Below, piece after piece: positions 27,633 through 36,466 of a stretch of 64,000 nt of DNA. Location of the stretch: the NCBI RefSeq assembly GCF_030161475.1, contig NZ_BSUG01000007.1, positions 1 through 64,000 of the forward strand, in the 5' to 3' direction. The notes beneath the pieces are model-generated. The model was not told the origin of the DNA, did no database searches, and saw only the letters and a program-made list of their open reading frames with translations. The stretch's first letter is position 1, and the number at the start of each line of letters is the position of its first letter. A program made the position numbers and the translations under genes. The stretch comes from Tetragenococcus halophilus subsp. flandriensis. GTDB taxonomy: Bacteria > Bacillota > Bacilli > Lactobacillales > Enterococcaceae.

Positions 27633-30293
27633 TTAAAATTTAATCACAGCTTGTCTTAGCTCTTGGTAATAGCTTACCATTTCTTTATCAGAGGACAAGC
27701 AAATTACCTGATAGTTATCACCGAATTCACTGAGCAATTTAGCTAAATTTCCTTTTCTTATACTATCATAATGCAACCAGCCATCATCAATAATAACCGG
27801 AGAAATACTACGTTCTTTTTGCATAAAGAGATAAGCAAAACGAATTGACATAATCAACTGATCTTTGGTGCCTGTCGATAATTCATAAATCGCAAATGTT
27901 TCTTCATCTGAAACAACGTTTATGGTTCCTTCTACCAAAGTTACTTTTTTGTAATTTCCATTTGTCAACAAAGAAAAATAATATGAAGCTTGCCTCAACA
28001 ATTGTGGTAATTGTTGTTCCGATAGCTCAGTCGCCAAGTCACTCAAAAAAGCAACTAATAAACGATTAGTACTCCACTTTAAAGCTGTTTCGTGTATCTC
28101 AGATAGCATACGACTTTCTTCTTGGTAAAGCATATCCAAAGTACCATTCTTTTGTAAATATTCAACTTGCAATTGTAAACGCTGCTTTTCTTCCAGTAAA
28201 TGGTTCATTGCTTCTTGATTTTCTTCTTGCTTGGTTTGGTTTTTTGTTAAGTATTGTGTTAGTTGATCATAGCTTATATCTTCAGGAAAAATGGGGCGCA
28301 AAATAGCAGCCAATTCTTCTCTTCTATTCAATTTTTTTTGCATGCTTTCCCATTGCTTTATCCATAGTGGAATTTCTGTCGGTTGCTCTAAACCGACTGT
28401 CTCCAATAAGCTAGCATTGCTGGTAAATAATTCATCTCGCTCTTCTTTTGTTTGCTTTAATTGCTGTGCAAGTAAGGTGCTCGGCTGTTGTAAGCGCGTC
28501 ATTTTAGTTTCTTGCATCTGAGCGGCAAATTTTTTCACGATATCTTGTTTTTCTTGTAGATTTTTGTCAGCTAAAGGTAACCATTCTGTTAAAAACTGGA
28601 ATCGCGCTTCTAAATCATTTCTTTGCTCTTTGAGTGACGCTAACTGATCTTGTAAAGAAGATTCATTTAGTACTGCCCTTTCATATTCTTCTTGGTCTTT
28701 TTGATAACTTTGTACTAACGACCGCCAAGTCTGTTCAACATTTTTATGACCCAAAGTTGTTTGTAATATCGTGTCAATTTTTTGTGCTTCTTGTTGTGAG
28801 TTCTTTAAATCTTCTTTTTCATTTAAAATTTCCTCTGAATAAGCGTCGGATTGCAATAACTTTTCTTGCCAAGTTGGTTTAACGTCAGTAGAAGGCTTCT
28901 TCTTCTGATGATTTTTCAACAAACTTGCAGCCACACATATAAAACCAACAATAAAAGCAAGCAAATTAAAGGGAAATGATAAAAATAAACCTACGACAGC
29001 AATTATTCCTCCAAAAGTTAAAATTAAGGGAGAATAATTTTTTTTATTTTTCGTAGTACTTAATAATTCAGGATATTTCTCTTCTAACTGATCAATTTCT
29101 TTTTCAACAGATTGTTTTCTCTCTTTTAACCATTGAATCTGTGTTTCTTTTTGCTGTATCTGTTCTTGTAATTGTTCTAGTTTATCAAGTGAAGAATCTA
29201 TCGATGACGACAAAGTCTGTGGTGGCTGTTGTTTGGTCCAGCCCCATTTTTGCTTTAATTTAAAAAATACTTGATCAACGTTTTCTTTTTCCTGGAAAAG
29301 TTCCTTTTGCCTATCGAGCAAGCGCATAATAGGAACATCTAACTGTAGTAAATCTTGCACCTCTTTTTCATGGTCTAAATAAAAAAAGTAACGATCTGTT
29401 TCTTGACCTTGTTCAAGCTGAGCTAATTCATCTTCTTTTTTTTGAATTTTTTCAGTAAGATTTTGATACTCATGATAGAAACCTTGTAATTCTTTTTGCT
29501 CTTTTTCTGAAACACGACTTTCTTTGACTTTTTCTAAGTCTTTCCATTCTTCATATAATGACCAGTGTGATTTTTTTTGGTTTAAATCTTTTTCTTCTAC
29601 TTTTAGCTCTTTTTGCTTATCAGATAAACTTTGTAGTTCTTGATCAAACTGTGAAATTTTTTGATAGGCTTTTTGTACATTTTCCTCTTCAGCTTCTTGT
29701 TGCTGAATGGTTTCTTTTAAGTCTTGCCAATCTTTTAATTGTTGGTTTAAAGTCAATTTTTTTGCGCGCGGCTTAAATAATTGTTGATTTTCTTTTTGAT
29801 ACTCCTGTATTTTTCCCATCAATTGTTGGCTTCCAGTAATACCTAAGGAAATCAACGATGTTTGTAATTCTTTTTCTTGCAGGCGATCAATTTGTGAGAG
29901 CTGTTCTTGTTGAAAGGTAAAAACATCTTGAAAAACATCTTTATTTAATGGAGACAAAACCTGAGTTAAAATTTTTTCGTCTTTTTCTTCTCCGTCGATA
30001 AAAAGTTTGGCTTTTCCTCGGTTAACTTTACGGTAACGTTCAATTAAAATATCGCCGTAAGGTTCAATACTCACCCAGAGACGTCCACCATAAGCTGTGC
30101 CATCACGTGGTGTATAATCTTTTTTCTTACTACCTTTTTTGGGAAAACCAAACAGCATGGCTAAAATAAATTGATAGAGCGTTGATTTACCTACTTCATT
30201 ATTACCATAAAAAAGCTGGTTAGCAGGCAAAAATTCAAATATCTGATTACGATAGTGGCCGAATCCTGTAATTTCAGCTTTCCTTAATTCCAT
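27633..30293 (-). CDS. yhaN: YhaN-type AAA ATPase, SbcC/Rad50-like
   Basis: An 886-residue SMC-like ATPase. The N-terminal Walker A is YGNNEVGKSTL (about 31-41), a long coiled-coil region rich in Gln and Glu fills the middle, with one hydrophobic hairpin (about 425-455, LILTFGGIIAVVGLFLSFPFNLLAFIVGFI) as in other YhaN proteins. The C-terminal ABC signature and Walker B (LSTGTKDQLIMSIRFAYL and VIIDDGW) close the site. It pairs with YhaO, whose gene it overlaps by 20 bases. By analogy with SbcCD they process DNA ends, though the role of YhaN is less well known. Confidence 0.88.
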   Translation of the reverse strand: MELRKAEITGFGHYRNQIFEFLPANQLFYGNNEVGKSTLYQFILAMLFGFPKKGSKKKDYTPRDGTAYGGRLWVSIEPYGDILIERYRKVNRGKAKLFIDGEEKDEKILTQVLSPLNKDVFQDVFTFQQEQLSQIDRLQEKELQTSLISLGITGSQQLMGKIQEYQKENQQLFKPRAKKLTLNQQLKDWQDLKETIQQQEAEEENVQKAYQKISQFDQELQSLSDKQKELKVEEKDLNQKKSHWSLYEEWKDLEKVKESRVSEKEQKELQGFYHEYQNLTEKIQKKEDELAQLEQGQETDRYFFYLDHEKEVQDLLQLDVPIMRLLDRQKELFQEKENVDQVFFKLKQKWGWTKQQPPQTLSSSIDSSLDKLEQLQEQIQQKETQIQWLKERKQSVEKEIDQLEEKYPELLSTTKNKKNYSPLILTFGGIIAVVGLFLSFPFNLLAFIVGFICVAASLLKNHQKKKPSTDVKPTWQEKLLQSDAYSEEILNEKEDLKNSQQEAQKIDTILQTTLGHKNVEQTWRSLVQSYQKDQEEYERAVLNESSLQDQLASLKEQRNDLEARFQFLTEWLPLADKNLQEKQDIVKKFAAQMQETKMTRLQQPSTLLAQQLKQTKEERDELFTSNASLLETVGLEQPTEIPLWIKQWESMQKKLNRREELAAILRPIFPEDISYDQLTQYLTKNQTKQEENQEAMNHLLEEKQRLQLQVEYLQKNGTLDMLYQEESRMLSEIHETALKWSTNRLLVAFLSDLATELSEQQLPQLLRQASYYFSLLTNGNYKKVTLVEGTINVVSDEETFAIYELSTGTKDQLIMSIRFAYLFMQKERSISPVIIDDGWLHYDSIRKGNLAKLLSEFGDNYQVICLSSDKEMVSYYQELRQAVIKF

Positions 30294-31479
30294 CTAGCTT
30301 CCTCCAACTAAATTCACTTTCTAGTTTTTCTTGTAACTGTTCAAAAGTTTCTTCTTGTAATTGATCCATTGGTATTGCTTGAGTAGCTAAAGGATAAGAT
30401 ATAAGTTCGTTGATCGTTTCCTTAAACTTATCGGACTGTTGATATGTAGTTAACAATTGCTCCAACAATTCTTTATCCGCTGGCACTCCAATTTTTTCAG
30501 CTACTATTTCCTCGGCTATATTTACTTGATAAACAAGTTGTTCAAACTGATATTTATCTAAATAATCATTTACATACTCAAGTAGCTCCAGCGTTTCTTT
30601 TTCTTGTAGCCAGTTTTTCGGTAAGAGGTCCGTATCCTTTAGACGTAACTTCACTAATTTTCTTTCCGATACTTGAAAGGCTTCGATTATTTTATCTAAT
30701 ACAGCTTTTTGCCGGCTAATTCCTGATAGTGAAATTTCTTTTTGTTCCCATTTCACTGCAGAAACGTCTTTGATTTGCCAAGTGACATGTCCTTGATCTA
30801 TTATGACATAATTAACACCCGTCGACTCCTCTTTTTGAGTATGACCTTGGGGCGTACCTGCATATACAATCGCAGCTTCTTCGGAAAGAACCGTTGGAAC
30901 ATGAATATGCCCCAGCGCCCAATAATCGTAATTTTTACTTTTCATTTCTTGTAATTGAAAAGGTGCAAAATACTTACTTGACATATCCCCATGGTACATA
31001 CCTATATGATAATCTGCTTGCTTTATGGGAAATTCCCTAACCTTTTTCTGACTGATTTGTGGTCCTAAATAGCTAAAACTACTGATAAAATACCGTTCAC
31101 CTGTATCCGTCTGTCCGCTAATTGTTTGAACTTTTTCTTCTTTAAACAAATGGACATTCGAAGGGAAGTCAAACCAATAACGTTCTTTTTCGTAATAGTC
31201 ATGATTGCCAAAAATCATATAAACTGGAATATTTTCCTTATTTAACTGTTCCATTTGTTGAAAAAATTGTTGCTGAGTTTTTAAGGTAGGTCGATTTTGA
31301 TGAAAAGTATCACCCGCAAAAAGCAAAAAATCAACTTTTTCCTCAATAGCAAGCTTTACAATATTAGCAAGCACTTGTCCGTTTTCCCTAGGTAATTCCT
31401 TGGTTTTACTTGCAACTGAATGAAGCCCCTCAAAAGGACGATCAAAATGTAAATCCGCACAATGAATAAAACGCAACAT
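30274..31479 (-). CDS. yhaO: YhaO-type metallophosphoesterase, SbcD/Mre11-like nuclease
   Basis: A 401-residue calcineurin-like phosphoesterase. Metal-binding motifs appear in order: HCADLHFDRPF, FAGDTFH, FGNHDYY and GHIHVP. These are the Mre11/SbcD signatures, so it is a DNA exonuclease partner of YhaN. AAGGAGG lies before the ATG. It is the promoter-proximal gene of yhaO-yhaN-yhaM on the minus strand. Confidence 0.93.
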   Translation of the reverse strand: MLRFIHCADLHFDRPFEGLHSVASKTKELPRENGQVLANIVKLAIEEKVDFLLFAGDTFHQNRPTLKTQQQFFQQMEQLNKENIPVYMIFGNHDYYEKERYWFDFPSNVHLFKEEKVQTISGQTDTGERYFISSFSYLGPQISQKKVREFPIKQADYHIGMYHGDMSSKYFAPFQLQEMKSKNYDYWALGHIHVPTVLSEEAAIVYAGTPQGHTQKEESTGVNYVIIDQGHVTWQIKDVSAVKWEQKEISLSGISRQKAVLDKIIEAFQVSERKLVKLRLKDTDLLPKNWLQEKETLELLEYVNDYLDKYQFEQLVYQVNIAEEIVAEKIGVPADKELLEQLLTTYQQSDKFKETINELISYPLATQAIPMDQLQEETFEQLQEKLESEFSWRKLDGIKES

Positions 31480-31803
31480 ACTGGCGACCTCCTTTTTGCC
31501 TTTTATTTTAGCATTTTTTTATTTAGAAGTCAGTAAAAGCGAACAAATTTTCGCTTTTTTGCCCGTTAAAAATTCTACTTATTTCTAAGAAAGCCTAAGA
31601 TTTACTTCTATTTAATTGCTTAATATATTTTATCTTATATACCATTAAAAAGTTCTCAGAAAGTTTCTCAATATTTTAAATAGTTGGCTCAGTTAAAATA
31701 TAGAAATTAACCGTCGTTTTTTTATAAAAAGTATGCTAAAATCTACCTAGGCAACCCTTAGGTTATACCTAAGGAATTAGTGTAACAATGGAGGACTTAC
31801 AAT
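31480..31803. other. Divergent intergenic region between yhaO and the DUF536-like gene
   Basis: No gene is seen in these 324 bases. A hairpin AAAGCGAA/TTCGCTTT with T6 on the plus strand lies at 31536-31560, oriented as a terminator although no plus-strand gene lies upstream. The right part carries the promoter and palindrome of the following gene. Confidence 0.6.
31732..31774 (+). promoter_or_regulatory. Promoter and palindromic operator candidate of the DUF536-like gene
   Basis: An extended -10, TATGCTAAAAT (31732-31742), lacks a good -35. Starting six to eight bases past the expected transcription start, CCTTAGGT-TAT-ACCTAAGG (31756-31774) is a perfect 8-base inverted repeat, with a further CCTAGG palindrome at 31746-31751. 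The placement would let a dimeric repressor block initiation. The gene product has an N-terminal HTH-like segment, so self-regulation is plausible. Confidence 0.55.
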
Positions 31804-32367
31804 ATGGCAGAGGAAACAGAAAAAACTTTAACGCAATTAGCCAATGAGCTAAATGTATCTCGTGATAAAATAATTTACCGCTACAAAAAACTTCCAGAAG
31901 AAGATTACTTTAAAGAAAATAATACAATCTATTTGCGTCATTCAGGCATTCAAAAAATTGTTGATGACTTAGGAGATGACATCAAAGAAAATAAAGAGGA
32001 TGAAGAAGAAGAGGAATACCAAGTGAACCCTTCTTTTGATTACCTTGTTGAACAGTTAAGTAAAAAAGATGAACAAATTGATCAATTGCAAAAACTAGTT
32101 GATCAACAGCAACAACTAAATGCTGAAGATAAAAATTTAATCAAAGAATTACACCAATATTTATCACTTGAAGCACCCAAAGAAGAAGATACTAAAGATA
32201 AAGAAAATCACGATGAACAGTTACAACAAAAAGATGAACAATTAGCACAATTGCAAAAGCAGTTACAACAAAGTGAAGCAATCCAACAAGAAAAAGAAGC
32301 ACTGGAAACAGAACTGTCTTCTTTGAAACAACAAAAAAATAAAAAATGGTATCAATTTTGGAAATAA
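31804..32367 (+). CDS. DUF536-like protein, HTH plus coiled coil
   Basis: A 187-residue protein. Residues 8-35 (LTQLANELNVSRDKIIYRYKKLP) look like a helix-turn-helix, followed by a second short segment (IYLRHSGIQKIVDDLG). A charged acidic linker and two Gln/Glu-rich coiled-coil stretches (about 80-110 and 135-178) lead to a basic aromatic end, KKWYQFWK. This layout and the terminal motif match the DUF536 family, known mainly from genes beside replication initiators on Lactobacillales plasmids. Here it is chromosomal, with no rep gene nearby. GGAGG precedes the ATG. A DNA-binding role is inferred. Confidence 0.78.
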   Translation: MAEETEKTLTQLANELNVSRDKIIYRYKKLPEEDYFKENNTIYLRHSGIQKIVDDLGDDIKENKEDEEEEEYQVNPSFDYLVEQLSKKDEQIDQLQKLVDQQQQLNAEDKNLIKELHQYLSLEAPKEEDTKDKENHDEQLQQKDEQLAQLQKQLQQSEAIQQEKEALETELSSLKQQKNKKWYQFWK

Positions 32368-32394
32368 AATACACTGTAAGCTAATTAAATGCAG

Positions 32395-32501
32395 AAAAAT
32401 ATCCGACCTATATTTAAAAAGACTTTCAATTAGTCGTAAATTTATGACTAATTTCTGACAAAATGCTGGAACGTCTTTCTGTCTATAGTTCGGATATTTT
32501 T
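32395..32501. other. Nested 107-base hairpin between convergent genes
   Basis: AAAAATATCCGA (32395-32406) and TCGGATATTTTT (32490-32501) are perfect inverted copies. After one mismatch, CTATA/TATAG extends the stem. Inside, AAAGAC (32418-32423) pairs with GTCTTT (32473-32478), and AATTAGTC (32428-32435) pairs with GACTAATT (32446-32453). It can act as a terminator in both directions, but the size is unusual and fits a folded RNA or a small inverted-repeat element just as well. Confidence 0.6.
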
Positions 32502-32508
32502 ATATATT

Positions 32509-33705
32509 TTATCGAGGTAAAAGATATGTTTTCACAAAACAATTAGGCCCTAATTCTTTATTGGCCGGCTGTACAACAATACAGTCATAAGACCCCGTCG
32601 TTAAATGTTTTTTCTTAGCTGGTAAAATGACTTTTCCATTATTTAATTTTGCTCGAGTATAACGTGTCAACTTGCTCTTTTCTCGGTAACCACTTGCAAT
32701 TTCTGCATCATATTCTTTTAATAAAAATTGTTCATTTTGAAAAAAATAAGCAAGTAACGGCCAATAAAAAAGATGGAAATTTATAAGACTCGCAAAGGGA
32801 TTACCCGAAAGGGATAAAATAATTGTATCTTGCCATCTAGAAGCCATTACTGGTGTTCCCGGTTTCATTTTAATAAAATGAAAAATTTCCTCTGCTCCTA
32901 ACTCTTTAATCCCTTGAGGAAGAAAATCTTTATCCCCTATTGACACGCCACCTGTAGTTAAAACAACATCAAACTTTCCTGCATATTGTTTTAAAATTTG
33001 AGAAAAACGTACAGGATCATCTGGACACTTTTCTTGAAATATAATTGTACCATTGTATCGTTCAATGTAAGAAGCTAAAGTATAAACAGTACTATTATAA
33101 ACTTTGCCAACTGTCAACTCTTCACCAGGAGAAAGTAATTCACTACCTGTAGCGATCAACCCAACGCGTATCCTTTTGAACACGTTTAGCTTTGTAAGTC
33201 CTACAGCTGCTAATGTACCGATAATTTCACTATCTATTATTGTACCAGCCTGTATTATAAGCTCTCCTGTAACTAAATCCTCGCCCTTTTTTATATAATT
33301 TTCACCAGGTACTACCGAGGTAAATACTGCTATTTGTTTGTCGTCATCATTTGCCGTATTTTCTTGTTTAACCACAGCATTATAACCCTGCGGTATCTTT
33401 GCTCCAGTTGTAATACGAACACAAGTATTTCTTGTGGCATTTATACTAGATGGATCATCTCCTGCATACACACTAGCAATCACCGATAGTGTTATCGGTT
33501 TTTCTTGCTTTGCTGCCATTGTATCTTCTGCAAATAATGCATAACCGTCCATTGCTGATTTTGAAAAATTGGGTACATCGATAGGAGAAGGGATATCAAA
33601 AGCTGCAATACGCCCATAGCTTTTACTTAAGGCAATAAGCTCAGTAAGTTTTTGTTTATGAAAATTTTCTTTCAAACGCCCTACTGCTTCTGTAAGTTCT
33701 AACAC
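32509..33705 (-). CDS. moeA: Molybdopterin molybdenumtransferase MoeA
   Basis: Inserts molybdate into adenylylated molybdopterin. Family blocks are seen in order: DVPNFSKSAMDGYALFAED, TGAKIPQGYNAVVKQE, ATGSELLSPGE, TTGGVSIGDKDFLPQGI and KPGTPVMASRW followed by LSGNPFASLINFHLF. I start it at GTG (position 33705), six bases after GAAGGG, which gives 398 residues; a longer frame would overlap fdhA by over 100 bases and adds sequence unlike MoeA. It is the last gene of the formate dehydrogenase operon, 22 bases after fdhA. Confidence 0.93.
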   Translation of the reverse strand: MLELTEAVGRLKENFHKQKLTELIALSKSYGRIAAFDIPSPIDVPNFSKSAMDGYALFAEDTMAAKQEKPITLSVIASVYAGDDPSSINATRNTCVRITTGAKIPQGYNAVVKQENTANDDDKQIAVFTSVVPGENYIKKGEDLVTGELIIQAGTIIDSEIIGTLAAVGLTKLNVFKRIRVGLIATGSELLSPGEELTVGKVYNSTVYTLASYIERYNGTIIFQEKCPDDPVRFSQILKQYAGKFDVVLTTGGVSIGDKDFLPQGIKELGAEEIFHFIKMKPGTPVMASRWQDTIILSLSGNPFASLINFHLFYWPLLAYFFQNEQFLLKEYDAEIASGYREKSKLTRYTRAKLNNGKVILPAKKKHLTTGSYDCIVVQPANKELGPNCFVKTYLLPR

Positions 33706-33727
33706 AAAAATCCCTTCTTTTCTCGCT

Positions 33728-36466
33728 TTATTGACTTTCACTTGCTTTATTTCCCAACGATTCAATTGATACAGCACAAACTTTATACTCTGGGATAATT
33801 GCAATATCATCATAAACTGCGTTCGTAATTTCATTAACATTTCCATCTTGAAAGTGGAAAGTCATAAATACTGAATCTTCTCGAACACGATCTCCCACTT
33901 TAGCAAAAGTTTCAATAGAACCTCTTCTTGAAGAAACTTTTACTTTATCGCCATGGTTGATGCCTAATTGTGTTGCACTGTCAGAATTGATCTCAATATA
34001 AGATTTATTCGAGATTTCATTAATCCCTGGTGTCCTGCCAGTCATAGAGCGTGTATTGTAATGATAGAGCATGCGCCCAGTAGACATCAGATACGGATAT
34101 TTATTGTCTGGTAATTCTTGGGCTGGTTGATAGGAAATTGCTTTAAATAAACCTTTCCCACGCGCAAATTCTCCTACGTGCATAATCGGTGTGCCCGGAT
34201 CGTCCAAGCTCTTACAAGGCCATTGCAATCCGTTTTCTTGCTTCAATCTTTCATAGTTAACTCCAGCAAAGTTAGGAACTAAATAAGCAATTTCATCCAT
34301 TATTTCACTAGGATGTTCATAATGCATCGGATAACCCATCCTAGTTGCAACATCACAAAAGACCCTATAATCTTCACGAGCTTCCCCTGGTGCATCTACT
34401 GCTTTACGAATACGTTGGATACGACGTTCTGTGTTCGTAAAAGTCCCATCTTTTTCAGCAAAAGCTGCTCCTGGTAAAACAACGTCAGCGTATTTAGCTG
34501 TTTCAGTCATAAACAATTCTTGTACAACTAAAAAGTCCAATTTCTTTAATGCTTCTCGTACATGGGAAACATCTGGGTCTGTGACGACTGGATCTTCACC
34601 AAATATATAGAGTCCTTTAATATCTCCTTTTGTGGCTGCTGGTAATACCTGAGTAGAAGTCATGCCAGTATTTGAACTAAGTGAAGTTTGCCAAGCTTTT
34701 TCGAATTTTTGCCTGATTTTTTCATTGGCAACTTTTTGATAACCTGGAAAGTCAAAAGGAGAGCATCCCATATCGCAAGCTCCTTGCACATTATTTTGAC
34801 CACGTAAAGGATTCACTCCACAACCAGGTCGTCCCAGTTTACCTACTAGCATAGCCATATTAGACATGCTCATTACTCCTTTGGTACCGGTAGAATGCTC
34901 GGTAACACCTAGGCAATATATAATCGGAGCTTTTTTCGCGTTGGCATACAGTCTTGCAGCCTGGATTAAATCTTCTTCTTCAATTTCACAAATTTTTGCT
35001 ACAACAGCTGGGGTATAATCAGCTACAAGTTCTTTAAGCTCTTCATAACCCTCTGTCCGTTCTTGTATAAATTTCTCATCTTCTAATCCTTCGTTAAGGA
35101 TAACGTTCATAATACCATTGGCAAAAGCAACATTCGTCCCTGCTTTAACCTGTAGGTGTAATTCACTATTTTTTACTAAATCAATTTTTCTTGGATCCAC
35201 AACGATTAATTTTGTTCCATTTTGTACTGCTTGACGAATTTGTGAGCCAATCACGGGGTGCGCTTCAGTAGGATTTGAGCCCACTAGCATAATTACATCG
35301 ACATCGGTTGTAATATCTTCGATCGTATTTGTCATTGCACCGCTTCCTAAAGTATTTGCTAGACCATGAACAGAAGCTGAATGACATACACGCGCGCAAT
35401 TATCCACATTATTGGAAGCAAAAGCAGTACGCACCATTTTTTCAAAGATAAAATTATCTTCATTGGTTGAACGAGAACAAGAAAAACCAGCTAAACTATC
35501 CGGACCATAGTTATTTTTTAAATCCATAAACTTCTTACTAACTAACTCAAGCGCCTCATCCCAACTTGCTTCTTCAAATTTTCCTTCTCGTTTGATCAAC
35601 GGTGTTTGCAATCGGTCACCGGAAGCAACGAATTTATAGGAAGCAAATTTTCCTTTAACACAGAGCATATTTTTATTGGCTGGACCGTTGGCAGGCTCTG
35701 CGCCTACAATAACATTATTTTTTACTAAAAGGTTCACTTGACAACCAGTACCACAATGAGGACAAGTCGTTTTTACTTTGGAGGTTTCCCATTTTCTAAA
35801 TTTTACAGAATCTTTTACAGATAATGCACCTGTTGGACAAACTGAAACACAATTCCCGCAAGATTCACAATCAGACAATTTCCAATCTTCACCAAAGCAA
35901 GGTAACATTTTTGTATCAAAACCACGATTAGAAATACTGATCACATCTCGTCCTTGACGCAGTTGGCAAACGCGAGCACAAGCTCGACACATAATACATT
36001 TTTCTGGATCATAAGTGAAAAAAGGATTGGTATCATCGATTTGATTTGGTGCTTGGCGTTTTCCAGAAAAGCTTGTATCAGCTAAACTATATTCCATCGA
36101 ATAATCCTGCAGTTTACAATCTCCATTTTGAGCACAGCTAAAACACTCTAATTTATGATTACTTAAAAGTAAATCTAAGACAAAACGCCTAGAGTCAGAT
36201 ACCTTTTTGTTATTTGTATAAATAACCATGCCTTCTTGGGCGTGGGCAGTACAAGCAGTAACCAAACCGCCCTTGCGACCACCTTCTACTTCAACAACGC
36301 ACATACGGCAAGAACCATCAGGAGCTAATTCTTTCAAATGACACATAGTAGGAATCTCAATTCCAATTTCTTTTGCCGCATTTAATAAAGTTGTGCCTTT
36401 TGGGACTGTCACTTCTTGATCATCAATTGAAAGTGTTACTGTTGCAGTGGGGGCTGTTGACATCAT
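33728..36466 (-). CDS. fdhA: Formate dehydrogenase catalytic subunit (Mo/W-bis-MGD, Cys type)
   Basis: Oxidises formate to CO2. Starting at the ATG that overlaps the fdhB-like stop (TAATG) it has 912 residues. Domains: a [2Fe-2S] ferredoxin fold (about 8-85, with CHLKELAPDGSCRMC), a NuoG-like HxxxC cluster site (HKLECFSCAQNGDC), two 4Fe-4S sites (CIMCRACARVC and CESCGNCVSVC), then the molybdopterin domain with CPHCGTGC. The metal ligand position in CARVCHSASVHG is Cys, not selenocysteine. The C-terminal dinucleotide-binding domain ends the protein. Its Fe-S relay and the NuoE/NuoF-like partners predict an NAD+-linked cytoplasmic enzyme. Confidence 0.95.
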   Translation of the reverse strand: MMSTAPTATVTLSIDDQEVTVPKGTTLLNAAKEIGIEIPTMCHLKELAPDGSCRMCVVEVEGGRKGGLVTACTAHAQEGMVIYTNNKKVSDSRRFVLDLLLSNHKLECFSCAQNGDCKLQDYSMEYSLADTSFSGKRQAPNQIDDTNPFFTYDPEKCIMCRACARVCQLRQGRDVISISNRGFDTKMLPCFGEDWKLSDCESCGNCVSVCPTGALSVKDSVKFRKWETSKVKTTCPHCGTGCQVNLLVKNNVIVGAEPANGPANKNMLCVKGKFASYKFVASGDRLQTPLIKREGKFEEASWDEALELVSKKFMDLKNNYGPDSLAGFSCSRSTNEDNFIFEKMVRTAFASNNVDNCARVCHSASVHGLANTLGSGAMTNTIEDITTDVDVIMLVGSNPTEAHPVIGSQIRQAVQNGTKLIVVDPRKIDLVKNSELHLQVKAGTNVAFANGIMNVILNEGLEDEKFIQERTEGYEELKELVADYTPAVVAKICEIEEEDLIQAARLYANAKKAPIIYCLGVTEHSTGTKGVMSMSNMAMLVGKLGRPGCGVNPLRGQNNVQGACDMGCSPFDFPGYQKVANEKIRQKFEKAWQTSLSSNTGMTSTQVLPAATKGDIKGLYIFGEDPVVTDPDVSHVREALKKLDFLVVQELFMTETAKYADVVLPGAAFAEKDGTFTNTERRIQRIRKAVDAPGEAREDYRVFCDVATRMGYPMHYEHPSEIMDEIAYLVPNFAGVNYERLKQENGLQWPCKSLDDPGTPIMHVGEFARGKGLFKAISYQPAQELPDNKYPYLMSTGRMLYHYNTRSMTGRTPGINEISNKSYIEINSDSATQLGINHGDKVKVSSRRGSIETFAKVGDRVREDSVFMTFHFQDGNVNEITNAVYDDIAIIPEYKVCAVSIESLGNKASESQ

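Noticed and set aside
31536-31560. Terminator of a plus-strand gene before the DUF536-like gene
   Set aside because: The hairpin is oriented for plus-strand transcription, but no plus-strand gene lies upstream within the reach of it.
33706-33846. N-terminal extension of MoeA overlapping fdhA
   Set aside because: It is antisense-free but reads inside the fdhA end, is unlike MoeA, and a GTG with a good ribosome-binding site starts the protein just after.
33728-36466. Selenocysteine formate dehydrogenase
   Set aside because: The ligand position is a normal Cys codon and the frame is open throughout; no SelA/B genes are present.
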